Shown: positions 1 to 7,539 of the stretch, in pieces
Numbering within the stretch: the stretch's first letter is position 1
How the letters are laid out: the number at the start of each line of letters is the position of its first letter
Source: Chloroflexota bacterium
Lineage (GTDB): Bacteria > Chloroflexota > Anaerolineae > Anaerolineales > Villigracilaceae
Direction: 5' to 3'
NCBI GenBank assembly: GCA_023459215.1
Contig: JAEWVF010000085.1
Coordinates: 1 to 34,025, forward strand
Length of the DNA: 34,025 nt
Translations under genes and position numbers: made by a program
The notes under the pieces: generated by a model
The model's database searches: none
Told to the model about the DNA's origin: nothing
Seen by the model: the letters and a program-made list of their open reading frames with translations, nothing else

Positions 1-270
1 TTGCAGGGCGGCAATATCGGCCTTAAGCTCGGCGGCGCTGGTTTGTTCGCAAGGCTCAAAAACTACAGTCCCATTTTTGGCCGTATCCGCAAGCCCAAAG
101 GCGATATTAATCACATCAAACGCCGGCGAAACATCGCGCAGACGTACAAATTCAGCCTCATCGCTATGCCAGTTATGCCAGTAGCCAATCAAAGCCGGGC
201 GCGAACCGGAATTCCCGCTCAAAACCCGCCCCGATAAACTTAAAGAAATGTTGTCTGCAAAAGTTGTCAT
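1..270 (-). CDS. GH18 chitinase-like protein, N-terminal part (truncated by window edge)
   Basis: The minus strand is open from an ATG at 270-268 to the window edge, giving 90 residues. After about 24 residues the protein reads GYWHNWHSDEAEF, then VRLRDVSPAFDVINIAFG, and later a LKADIAALQ-like stretch. This matches the first beta strands of bacterial GH18 chitinases, which hydrolyse beta-1,4-GlcNAc chains. The catalytic DxxDxDxE motif would lie beyond the edge. The start is fixed within a few codons because an in-frame TGA lies nine codons upstream; a GTGGG close to the ATG is a poor ribosome site. No signal peptide is visible: residues 1-20 are polar. The gene lies 109 bp downstream of a second GH18 gene on the same strand, with a palindrome between them. 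The GH18 family is well supported; substrate and location are inferred. Confidence 0.8.
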   Translation of the reverse strand, partial: MTTFADNISLSLSGRVLSGNSGSRPALIGYWHNWHSDEAEFVRLRDVSPAFDVINIAFGLADTAKNGTVVFEPCEQTSAAELKADIAALQ

Positions 271-316
271 GTTCCCACAATAAAGTCGACCAAGTCAATG
301 AGTGCGGCAGCATAAG

Positions 317-348
317 CTTTGGGATGCGGAAGGTTCCGCATCCCAAAG
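317..348 (-). terminator. Perfect 15-bp stem-loop between the two GH18 genes
   Basis: Positions 317-331 pair perfectly with 334-348, leaving only two unpaired bases (332-333). The stem lies 31 bp past the stop of the 380-1861 gene and 47 bp before the start of the next GH18 gene. No run of T follows on the minus strand, so it may be a weak terminator, an mRNA-stabilising hairpin or a protein-binding palindrome. Confidence 0.55.
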
Positions 349-379
349 CCATACCGAAGCCGATAAAACGCAAATTAAC

Positions 380-1861
380 CTACGGGAAAGCCTGGAATTT
401 CAGGGTAAAGGCATAATCGCCTTGCGCGATGCCACTGCATGAAGCCGAAGCTGTCGTCTGGCCGGGGCAGCCTCCATTATCGCGGCCCAACGACCAGAAA
501 GAGAGCCAGCCCACATAGCTGTTCGCCTTGGAAAAATTGACCAATTGTTCGGCATCCGTCAGGTCAAAAATCTCCCCGTAGGTGTTGTTTTGACCGATCA
601 TTGGCGTGACACCGATCCGGGTTGTATTCAGGCCGATTCCAAGCAACTGGCTGCGGGTATTGGTGGCCGCATCGATGGCGGCCTGGCCCATATCGATCCC
701 GGAGGGGCCATAGTTCATGGTCATGATATTGACGTAATCGACCCGCACCCCATTGGCTTTGGCGTTGCTGAGCAAATCCAGGGCGGTTTGCAAGAGTCCC
801 GTCTGCATGACAGGCAACGTGTATGAAACCACCAGGTTGGGATTGGCCGTTTGCAGCGCCTTAATCGCCTTGTTGCGCCGGTCAATCGAAACACTATCCG
901 CAATCAGGCCGCCTTCCACGTTCAGGTCGATCCATTTGATTTGGTATTGGTCGATCACGGACTGGTAAGCAGCCTGCAAAGCGCTGGCCGAGGAACAGAC
1001 CGAGGCCAATTCCGAGCCGTTCGCGCCGCCAAAAACCGCAATCACATCGCCGCCGCCCGCGCGGACAGCGTTGATTTCGGAAGCGTAGTAATTTTCAGAC
1101 ATCAGGTGCGATCCGTCCCAGGCCGGCTGGCAGGCTCCGCCTTTGCCAAGCACAAACGAGATGGCGTGGTACTTCTGTCCGGCAGCCTGGTAAGCCGATT
1201 GGATCGAGGTAAAACTGATGTCGGCATACACAGCAAAAACCCGGCTCGGGATGCCAGCGCCCGGCGTAGCGCTCGGACCGGGGGTGGCCGTGGGCGCAGG
1301 CGGATTGGTCGGGGTCGGGCTGGCAAAACCACAACTGCCCCTGTCCTCCCAAACACCCCACTGGCCGGTTGTGCCCGGCTCCTCGTTCTGGGTCCACCAG
1401 CGGGCGCGCCACTGCCTGGAATTCCAGGAAACCTGTGAGCCGTTGGTGTAAACCATGCCTGCCGACCAGGCCGGCAAGGCGCAAGAGCCGGATTGTGTCG
1501 CCGTGCTGACCGGGGTGGCTGTCGCCGGAGGCAGCGGGGTCCGGGTAGCCGGATTGGTCGGCTGGGCCGTCGCCGTGCGAGTGGAGGTGACCATCGCTGT
1601 TGCAGTCGGCACGAGCGGGGTCGCGCTCGGAGAAACGCCCGCTACCACTTTCCACAAAGCCGGAACATTCGGCGGCTCCCAACCGGTCAAGGAGGTGTGC
1701 GCCTGGATGCATTCATAAAGCGCGCTGGCGTAAGTGACCTGGTCGCCAACCTTGTAAGCCGTATTGGGCGACCAGGCAGCGGCGGCCTGCACCATCGGGA
1801 CAACAAATAACAAGGAGAGCAAAACACTCAACAAAATCAGGTGACGTAATTTGGCAGACAT
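380..1861 (-). CDS. Secreted GH18 chitinase-like protein with two CBM5/12 chitin-binding modules
   Basis: 493 residues. Residues 1-26 form a signal peptide (hydrophobic core LILLSVLLSLLFVVP, cleavage near VQA). A CBM5/12 module at about 29-73 has the family pattern W..N.aY..GD.V.Y....YeC...H.s..GWePP..paLW. A Pro/Thr linker (74-126) leads to a second CBM-like module (127-178), a second linker (179-204) and a GH18 barrel (205-493). The catalytic strand reads WIDLNVEGG: Glu316, the expected acid, and Asp312 are present, but the middle Asp of DxDxE is Asn314. The protein should bind chitin outside the cell; the Asn may reduce or change hydrolysis. An AAGGAG-type ribosome site lies about 8 nt before the ATG, and a TATAAT at 1928-1923 is the probable -10. 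It is followed by another GH18 gene. The family call is firm; full activity is uncertain. Confidence 0.9.
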   Translation of the reverse strand: MSAKLRHLILLSVLLSLLFVVPMVQAAAAWSPNTAYKVGDQVTYASALYECIQAHTSLTGWEPPNVPALWKVVAGVSPSATPLVPTATAMVTSTRTATAQPTNPATRTPLPPATATPVSTATQSGSCALPAWSAGMVYTNGSQVSWNSRQWRARWWTQNEEPGTTGQWGVWEDRGSCGFASPTPTNPPAPTATPGPSATPGAGIPSRVFAVYADISFTSIQSAYQAAGQKYHAISFVLGKGGACQPAWDGSHLMSENYYASEINAVRAGGGDVIAVFGGANGSELASVCSSASALQAAYQSVIDQYQIKWIDLNVEGGLIADSVSIDRRNKAIKALQTANPNLVVSYTLPVMQTGLLQTALDLLSNAKANGVRVDYVNIMTMNYGPSGIDMGQAAIDAATNTRSQLLGIGLNTTRIGVTPMIGQNNTYGEIFDLTDAEQLVNFSKANSYVGWLSFWSLGRDNGGCPGQTTASASCSGIAQGDYAFTLKFQAFP

Positions 1862-1922
1862 CAGGTTGCTCCTTTACTCTGAAAACGTGGTAAGGTGTTG
1901 CGGCAATGTCATTTCAAATAAG

Positions 1923-1928
1923 ATTATA
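1923..1928 (-). promoter_or_regulatory. Probable -10 element of the secreted chitinase gene
   Basis: TATAAT on the minus strand, about 62 bp before the ATG at 1861. No good -35 was found at 16-18 bp; AGGACA sits at about 19 bp. A weak -35 would fit a promoter that depends on an activator bound at the heptamer array farther upstream. Confidence 0.5.
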
Positions 1929-1981
1929 ATTTTAAGGATACTCCCTCTGTCCTGACTATATCAACCAACCGGGATTTGCAC

Positions 1982-2010
1982 TGCTCAAGTATTGCTCAAT
2001 TTTTGCTCAA
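1982..2010. promoter_or_regulatory. Three direct heptamer repeats with an 11-bp period (possible activator site)
   Basis: TGCTCAA occurs at 1982-1988, 1993-1999 and 2004-2010, each separated by 4 bp, so the repeats fall on one face of the helix. Actinobacterial SARP regulators bind heptameric direct repeats on exactly an 11-bp period. The array lies between the divergent chitinase gene (start 1861) and the NB-ARC/TPR regulator (start 2127). It sits about 54 bp upstream of the chitinase -10, and upstream of a possible TAGTAT -10 (2038-2043) facing the regulator. Its role as an operator is inferred. Confidence 0.55.
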
Positions 2011-2126
2011 AAGCGGGCTTTTTCGCAGCCCAAACGGTAGTATGGATAAACCCTGGCCGGTCCTCACCCTGAAGAAGCCGCAGGCACACAAACCGTCCTT
2101 GTCACCCCAACCCAACGGGAGAGCGC

Positions 2127-4685
2127 ATGAACGAAGCAGCGTACAACGCCAGCAAGATTGTTTGGGACGAAGAACAGGTCAAAACCCTGCTCTTCGAGCC
2201 TGAAAACCTTGTCACCGAGGAACCATGGAACTCCTGGGTCAAAAAACACGGCGGATTGAGCACCGTCAGGGAAACCCTGCGCAGCTTGGCCCTGTCCGAT
2301 AAACATCGCAAAACCCTGCAAGTCGTGCTGGCGGAACCCGGCGCAAGTTTACAGCGCTACGCCCTGCTGATGCATACCAGCGTGGCCACCTTTGTCCGTT
2401 ACCGCGCCGCCCTGGTAAAAATGCTGACCGCAATGCTGAACAGCCAGGAGTTCGGACAGCCGTCTCACAGCGGCGAAGTTCGCGCCAAAAACAGCCTGCA
2501 AATCCCGAACAACCTGCCACAGCGCAGCATCGCCCTGATCGGGCGTGAAAATGAACTCAACACCATCCAAAACATCCTGCGCCAGCCGGAAGTCGGCCTG
2601 CTGACCATCAGCGGGCCGGGCGGCATCGGCAAAACGCGATTGGCGCTGCGGGCCGCCAGCGAACTGTTGCCGCAATTCGAAGACGGCGTTTTCTTTGTCT
2701 CGCTGGCAACCATCACAAATCCGGATTTGGTTGCCCCAACCATTGTACAAACCCTTAGCCTGCCCGGCGCGGACAATTTCCCGTCTGCCGAACTGCTGAA
2801 AAATCACCTTCACGACAAACAAATCCTGCTGGTGCTGGATAACTTCGAGCAAATCACCCCTGCGGCCGTTTTGCTGGATGAACTGCTCAAAGCGGCCCCC
2901 GGCCTGAAGCTGATTGTCACCAGCCGGGCCGTTTTGCACGTTTACGGCGAATACGAGTTCATCGTGCCCCCGCTGATGGTGCCAGACCTGAGTCGCCTGC
3001 CCGAACCGCGCGAGTTGGCCAAGTTCCCGGCGGTGGCCCTGTTCCTGGCCCGCGCCCAGGCGGTCAAAAACGATTTCGCGCTGACGGCTGAGAACGCGCC
3101 CGTCCTGGCCGAGATTTGCGTCCGGCTGGATGGGATTCCGCTGGCGCTGGAACTGGCCGCCGCGCGCTGCAAGCTGTTCGCGCCCCAGGCTTTGTTGCGC
3201 GAACTGAACCAACGTTTCACCGTTTTGGAATACAAAAGCATTGACCGCGAGCCGCGTCACCAAACCCTGCGCAACGCCATCGACTGGAGCTATCAATTGC
3301 TCGGCCCCGCCGAACAGTCCTTGTTTTTACAGTTGGGAGTTTTCGTTGGCGGCTGCACACTCGAAGCGGTCGAAGCAGTTTGCGAACTTGGCCAGAACCC
3401 CCAACCGGGCATCCAGGAACACCTGGCCTCGCTGGTCGACAAAAGTATGCTCCAGCATGAGATCCGCGCCAACGGCGAGCCGCGTTTTTCGCTGCTAGAA
3501 AGCCTGCGCGAATATGCGCTCGAGCAACTTGACCATGCCGGCCAAACCCAGGCCGTTTTCCGCCGCCACCTGGCTTACATCCTGCAAATGGTCGAGGTAT
3601 CCGAGCCGGGCGCGCGCGAACCCAACCTGCCCGCCTGGATGAACCGTCTCGAAGAAGAACACGACAACCTGCGCGCCGCCCTGCAACGCGCGCTGGACTT
3701 CCATGAATATGAAACAGCCCTGCGCATCGCCGGGGCAGTCTGGCGCTTCTGGCAAATCCACGGGCACGTCGATGAAGGCGCGCGCTGGATGCAGGCCATC
3801 CTGGCTTCAGGCAGCGAACATCACGACAGCCTGGCGCGCGCCAAAGCCCTGTGGGGCGCGGGCTGGCTGGAAATGGTGCTGGGCAACCTGAAACAAGCCA
3901 GGGGTTACTTCGAGGAAGGGTCAAGATTGTCGCGCCAGTTGAACAACCCGCGCTACCTGGGACTTTCCCTGCACGGAATCGGGGCTGTCGCGCGCGGCCA
4001 GGGCGAATTCGACCATTCGCAAAAAGCCTTCGCCGAAAGCCTGCCGCTTTTCCAATCCCTGGGCAACATGGAAGATGTCGCCTGGACGTTTGAGCATCTC
4101 GGCGCGACCGCCCTCGACCAGGGAGAGTTCGCACAAGCCGCCGCATACCTCGAACAAGGATTGACCCTGTTCCGCAGCCTCAACCAGGAATGGCCCTGCG
4201 CCGAAGCCCTGACCTTCCTCGGCCACGCCGCCCTGCAACAAGCCAACTACATTCTGGCGCGCAAATATTACGAAGAAGCCCGCGCCATCTACCTGCAACT
4301 GGATGACCATGCCAATATCGCCACGCTCAACATCTGCATTGGCGCAGCGCTGCATGGTCAGGGCAGCCGGGAACAGGCCCTCAACCTGTACAAGGAAAAC
4401 CTGGTGGCCCTGTTTAATCTGAAAAGTTATTGGGGATTGGTTTGGGCCATCGAGCGCTTGGCCGAAATTGCCACGAAAAAAGTCGCCGCGCACCTTTACG
4501 GCGCAGCAGCGACCTTACGGCAAACAACGGGGGTTCTCTGGCATCCCGGCTTTCACAGCCAGTACAACAATCGCAGGTTTGAAGCCATCAAAAACGAACT
4601 TGGCGACGAGCAGTGGCGTCAGGCCTGGGCGGAAGGACAGGCAATGAGTCTGGATGAAGCCGTTTCCTGCGCGCTGGGGGTTTAG
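2127..4685 (+). CDS. NB-ARC ATPase with TPR repeats and N-terminal HTH-like region (STAND-type regulator)
   Basis: 852 residues, with GGGAG shortly before the ATG. Residues about 44-107 resemble a helix-turn-helix region (SDKHRKTLQVVL, then YALLMHTSVATFVRYRAAL). An NB-ARC/STAND ATPase follows: the P-loop GPGGIGKT at about 163-170, a Walker B-like ILLVLDNFEQ at about 233, the LIVTSRA sensor at about 262, and GIPLALELAAAR at about 337-348. Residues about 567-765 are TPR repeats (LGNLKQARGYFEEG, ARGQGEFDHSQKAF, LDQGEFAQAAAYLEQG). The architecture recalls the ATPase and TPR portion of AfsR-like regulators, in which ATP binding switches a signal sensor, but no BTAD or OmpR-type domain is evident. 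It is divergent from the chitinase gene and overlaps the convergent Crp-family gene by 4 bp. Control of the chitinase genes is a guess from position. Confidence 0.85.
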   Translation: MNEAAYNASKIVWDEEQVKTLLFEPENLVTEEPWNSWVKKHGGLSTVRETLRSLALSDKHRKTLQVVLAEPGASLQRYALLMHTSVATFVRYRAALVKMLTAMLNSQEFGQPSHSGEVRAKNSLQIPNNLPQRSIALIGRENELNTIQNILRQPEVGLLTISGPGGIGKTRLALRAASELLPQFEDGVFFVSLATITNPDLVAPTIVQTLSLPGADNFPSAELLKNHLHDKQILLVLDNFEQITPAAVLLDELLKAAPGLKLIVTSRAVLHVYGEYEFIVPPLMVPDLSRLPEPRELAKFPAVALFLARAQAVKNDFALTAENAPVLAEICVRLDGIPLALELAAARCKLFAPQALLRELNQRFTVLEYKSIDREPRHQTLRNAIDWSYQLLGPAEQSLFLQLGVFVGGCTLEAVEAVCELGQNPQPGIQEHLASLVDKSMLQHEIRANGEPRFSLLESLREYALEQLDHAGQTQAVFRRHLAYILQMVEVSEPGAREPNLPAWMNRLEEEHDNLRAALQRALDFHEYETALRIAGAVWRFWQIHGHVDEGARWMQAILASGSEHHDSLARAKALWGAGWLEMVLGNLKQARGYFEEGSRLSRQLNNPRYLGLSLHGIGAVARGQGEFDHSQKAFAESLPLFQSLGNMEDVAWTFEHLGATALDQGEFAQAAAYLEQGLTLFRSLNQEWPCAEALTFLGHAALQQANYILARKYYEEARAIYLQLDDHANIATLNICIGAALHGQGSREQALNLYKENLVALFNLKSYWGLVWAIERLAEIATKKVAAHLYGAAATLRQTTGVLWHPGFHSQYNNRRFEAIKNELGDEQWRQAWAEGQAMSLDEAVSCALGV

Positions 4686-5395
4686 CGGCAGTAACGCGCC
4701 AGCCCGGAACGGTTCAGGACAATAATTTTGCCCGCCGCCGTGATCGAAATCATCTCCTGCTCGCGGAAGAAAACCATCACCTGGTTGACGCGTTTGCGCG
4801 AAGCCCCGACCAGGTCGGCAATATCGCTCTGGGTCAGGTGGATGGGGATCAGAACCGACTCACCCTCGCCGCGCTCGCCGTACTTTTCGGCAAACGCCAG
4901 CAGTTGGCGCGCCACCCGCCCGTAAACGTCCATCGTCGCCAGGGCCTGGATCAACTCATTGTTCAGGCGCACCCGCGCCGAAAGGATGCGCACCAGGTTG
5001 TGCGCCACCGGCGGGAAATCGCTCAGGATTTGCTGGAAAGTGGCTTTGTCCATCCACAACAGGAGCGAATCTTCGAGCGTAATCGCGCTGGCCGAACGCC
5101 CGGAACTGTCGATCAGGCTCATCTCGCCGAGCGTATCGCCCGAACCGATAATGGAAAGCACCACATCCCGCCCATCGGCCTGCTCGATGTGGATTTTGAC
5201 GGTCCCATGCAGGATGACATAGACCGCTTCGCCGGGCTGCTCTGCCGTGATGATATTCGTCCCGGTGTTGAAGACGCGACGGTGGGCGCGGGCGGCGATC
5301 CAGTTCAGTTCCGAGTCCTTCAACCCCTCGAACAGAGGGATGAAGGAGAGGATATTGCGGGTATCGTCTGTGCGGGTGTTGGTCATTGTCAGCAT
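4682..5395 (-). CDS. Crp/Fnr-family transcriptional regulator
   Basis: 237 residues. An N-terminal cyclic-nucleotide-binding beta-roll spans about 18-130 (IPLFEGLKDSELNWIA, then PGEAVYVILHGTVKI). Its binding-cassette segment GEMSLIDSSGRSASA resembles the GE(L/M)xL...R(S/T)A pattern of CRP. A long dimerisation helix follows, then a winged HTH at about 180-220 (LTQSDIADLVGASRKRVNQ). No Fnr-like N-terminal cysteines are visible, so a nucleotide effector is more likely than an Fe-S cluster. It starts 4 bp after the MBL-fold gene, so the two should be co-transcribed. An alternative start lies three codons in (ATG at 5386). The family is certain; effector and targets are unknown. Confidence 0.92.
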   Translation of the reverse strand: MLTMTNTRTDDTRNILSFIPLFEGLKDSELNWIAARAHRRVFNTGTNIITAEQPGEAVYVILHGTVKIHIEQADGRDVVLSIIGSGDTLGEMSLIDSSGRSASAITLEDSLLLWMDKATFQQILSDFPPVAHNLVRILSARVRLNNELIQALATMDVYGRVARQLLAFAEKYGERGEGESVLIPIHLTQSDIADLVGASRKRVNQVMVFFREQEMISITAAGKIIVLNRSGLARYCR

Positions 5396-5399
5396 GATT

Positions 5400-6374
5400 T
5401 TACCCTATCTGCAACGCCGGAACCTGGTTTCGGCGCGGGAGTTGGACAGCCGGCTGGGCGCGCAGACCCTCCGCCAGAGTGACCTGAAAACCTTCCCTGG
5501 CCGAAAACGTCGCCGGGAACAGTTCGCGGGCTTCGGCTTCGAGTTCAAGCAGGGTGGCGTCATCGTAATTGGGATCGTGATGAAAGAGCGCCAACTTCCT
5601 GACCCCGGCCGCGCGGGCCATTTCACAGGCCATCTGCGGAGTCGAGTGCCCGTAGCCCTGGGTGGCCGGCAGGCCCGGACGCTGGCCGCGGTAATGGGCC
5701 TCGGAATACTGGGCATCGTGGATGAGCAAATCGGCGTTGCGGGCAAAGGCCATCAGCCGCCGGTCGCCGCCAACATATCCTTCCGTGTCACTGGCGTAGA
5801 CCAGCGACTGTCCGCGCCACTCGATGCGATAGATATAGACTCCGCCTGGGTGGGCATAAGATTTCATCAGCCGGATCACCAGGCCCGAGGGCTGGCTGTC
5901 GCCGCTGCGCAGCAAGCGCACCCCATCCACATCCACCGAAACCAGGTCGGTCTCGGTCAGGGAGCGGATTTCCTTGGCCGCGCTCATATCGCGCAGGGTG
6001 ACCGGGAAGGCCGGCGGCTGCTGGTTGTGGGCCAGCAAATCTTCGAGGGCTTGCTCCGATGCGCCCGGCCCAAACAGGTGCAGGCGCGAAGCGGGATTAT
6101 AGGCCGGACTGAAGAAGGGAAAACCCTGGGTATGGTCATGGTGCAGGTGGCTGAAGAGCAAAACCGCCTGGATGGGCCGTTTTTCCTGCGCGGCGCGGCG
6201 GTTCAAGTCGCGTCCGAGCGGGATGATGCCGGTGCCAGCATCCAGGATGATGGTGAAATCGCCGGCCCGCACTTCGACGCAGGCCGTATTGCCGCCAAAA
6301 GCGACCGTATCCTGGCCCGGAGTAGGGTAACTTCCGCGTACGCCCCAAAATTTGACGATCAGGTTTTCGTTCAT
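5400..6374 (-). CDS. MBL-fold metallo-hydrolase (possible phosphodiesterase-like)
   Basis: 324 residues, no signal peptide, so probably cytoplasmic. It begins VKFWGVRGSYPTPGQDT, then FGGNTACVEVR and LDAGTGI, as in the Lactamase_B_2-type subgroup that includes several phosphodiesterases. The metal-binding motif HLHHDH is at 76-81. Further ligands are probably in YASDTEGY and in the C-terminal LALFHHDPNYDD. Relatives cleave phosphodiester bonds or are uncharacterised; the substrate cannot be read from the sequence. The gene directly precedes a Crp/Fnr regulator (4-bp gap) and is the likely promoter-proximal member of that pair. A cNMP-degrading role is attractive from context but is inference. 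Confidence 0.85.
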   Translation of the reverse strand: MNENLIVKFWGVRGSYPTPGQDTVAFGGNTACVEVRAGDFTIILDAGTGIIPLGRDLNRRAAQEKRPIQAVLLFSHLHHDHTQGFPFFSPAYNPASRLHLFGPGASEQALEDLLAHNQQPPAFPVTLRDMSAAKEIRSLTETDLVSVDVDGVRLLRSGDSQPSGLVIRLMKSYAHPGGVYIYRIEWRGQSLVYASDTEGYVGGDRRLMAFARNADLLIHDAQYSEAHYRGQRPGLPATQGYGHSTPQMACEMARAAGVRKLALFHHDPNYDDATLLELEAEARELFPATFSAREGFQVTLAEGLRAQPAVQLPRRNQVPALQIG

Positions 6375-6463
6375 CGCAGCCTCCTGTGCATTTCTTGATT
6401 GTATTATCCTCGCGCGCAGGGTCGCTCACAAGGAAACACGGCACAGGCAAACTGGGAAATAGT

Positions 6464-7267
6464 TCACAACCGCCCTAAAATTTGTTCAACGAACCAGGCT
6501 ACTCCATTTTCATCGTTGGAGGGCGTAATTACATCTGCCGCGGCTTTGACCTCGGCGCGGGCATTGCCCATCGCCGCCGAGAACCCGGCCAACTTAAGCA
6601 TCGGGATGTCGATCATCTGGTCGCCAATGGCGGCGATTTCCTCGCGGGCATAGCCCATTTTTTCGGCGTAAATTGCCAGCCCGGAGCCTTTGTCAACACC
6701 CCTGGCGGTCATATCGATATAACGCTCTCCTGCCACCGTATGGTGCAGCGACGGGCAGCGCGCCGAAATCAGCGGTTCGGCAATCGCCAGCAGCGGGGCC
6801 GGCGCTACCAGCGTAGCCTTGAGCAGGGGCTGGTCGAAATCGCGCTCCGGGTGGAAAGTGCGCGCCTGTAACGCGGATTCAGCCGTCAGTGGGTCGAGAT
6901 TCTCAAAAAGCGTATCCGGCCCAAACCACAGGTGAGTCCCCGGCGCATCCGCCACCAAACCCAGATCGTGCTCACGGACAAAGTCAAGCACATAACGGAA
7001 CTCATCCATGCGCTGAAAAGTACGCGAAGAGAGCGCCTGGGCGCTGCGATGCTGGCGGATGAGCGCCCCCGCCGAGCAAATGTGCGGCAGGTCGAGGCCG
7101 ATCCGGTCGAGGCCCATTTCGACCCCGCGCCGCCCGCGCCCGGTCACCACCAACGGGGTGATGCCCGCCGAACGGGCAGAATCAATCGCCCGGCGGTCTG
7201 CCGGGCTGATTTGTTGCTGCGAATTGAATAAAGTGCCATCCAGGTCGATAGCTAAGAGTCGAATCAT
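6464..7267 (-). CDS. Cof-type HAD-IIB family phosphatase
   Basis: 267 residues. The HAD nucleophile motif DLDGT is at 8-12 (Asp8 nucleophile, Asp10 acid/base), motif II is VVTGR near 40, the conserved Lys is in the KGSGLAIYAEKMG stretch, and motif IV GDQMIDIPML begins near 215. Between them lies a type-IIB cap. The C-terminal AMGNARAEVKAAADVIT and NDENGVAWFVE are typical of the Cof/YidA group. Members dephosphorylate sugar phosphates, FMN or related metabolites; the substrate here is unknown. GGTGG lies just before the ATG. It is 89 bp upstream of the MBL gene on the same strand and may share transcription. The AT-rich insert begins upstream of it. Confidence 0.92.
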   Translation of the reverse strand: MIRLLAIDLDGTLFNSQQQISPADRRAIDSARSAGITPLVVTGRGRRGVEMGLDRIGLDLPHICSAGALIRQHRSAQALSSRTFQRMDEFRYVLDFVREHDLGLVADAPGTHLWFGPDTLFENLDPLTAESALQARTFHPERDFDQPLLKATLVAPAPLLAIAEPLISARCPSLHHTVAGERYIDMTARGVDKGSGLAIYAEKMGYAREEIAAIGDQMIDIPMLKLAGFSAAMGNARAEVKAAADVITPSNDENGVAWFVEQILGRL

Positions 7268-7466
7268 ATACCACCAGCTTAATCAAGATAAGTTACTAAA
7301 GGAAATACGTATTTTAGCCAGGCATGACACTTGTCTTACCTGAATTTAAAAACCTTCGCGATCTTAGCAGCTCAATAGATTTTGTCCCAAAATAGCAAGT
7401 TATGCGCTCTTTCCCAGAAAACAATTTTGCTGTTTTACCAGTACTTTTGTGTGATGACTATACGTA

Positions 7467-7496
7467 TTTACAAAAGAATGGGGGGGGGGGTAGAAT
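7467..7496 (+). promoter_or_regulatory. Probable promoter with poly-G spacer (possible phase variation)
   Basis: TTTACA (7467-7472, 5 of 6 to consensus) and TAGAAT (7491-7496, 5 of 6) are separated by 18 bp. The spacer's last 11 bases are all G. One G fewer would give the optimal 17-bp spacing. Transcription would begin near 7503, giving a leader of about 37 nt to the ATG at 7540. The layout is the same as known phase-variable promoters such as neisserial porA, where slippage in a spacer homopolymer alters expression. Confidence 0.6.
7480..7490 (+). repeat. Homopolymeric tract of 11 G
   Basis: Eleven consecutive G residues in an otherwise AT-rich stretch, immediately before the TAGAAT -10 element. 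It is the longest mononucleotide run noticed in the window. Such tracts are prone to slipped-strand mispairing. The exact length may also be affected by sequencing error. Confidence 0.9.
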
Positions 7497-7539
7497 TCTT
7501 AAGGGTAGCAGAGTCATCACAAATAAGGAGTATTGTAAA

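Noticed and set aside
1..237. 78-codon plus-strand open frame at the window start
   Set aside because: The minus strand carries a clear GH18 N-terminus over the same bases.
2349..4146. Long minus-strand open frames (309 and 315 codons) opposite the NB-ARC gene
   Set aside because: They are compositional shadows of a GC-rich gene, with no recognisable motifs or ribosome sites.
7402..7539. 46-codon N-terminal extension of the secreted protein
   Set aside because: It would put the signal peptide internally and has no ribosome site, while the ATG at 7540 has AAGGAG and a proper signal peptide. Translational phase variation through the G-run remains a minor alternative.
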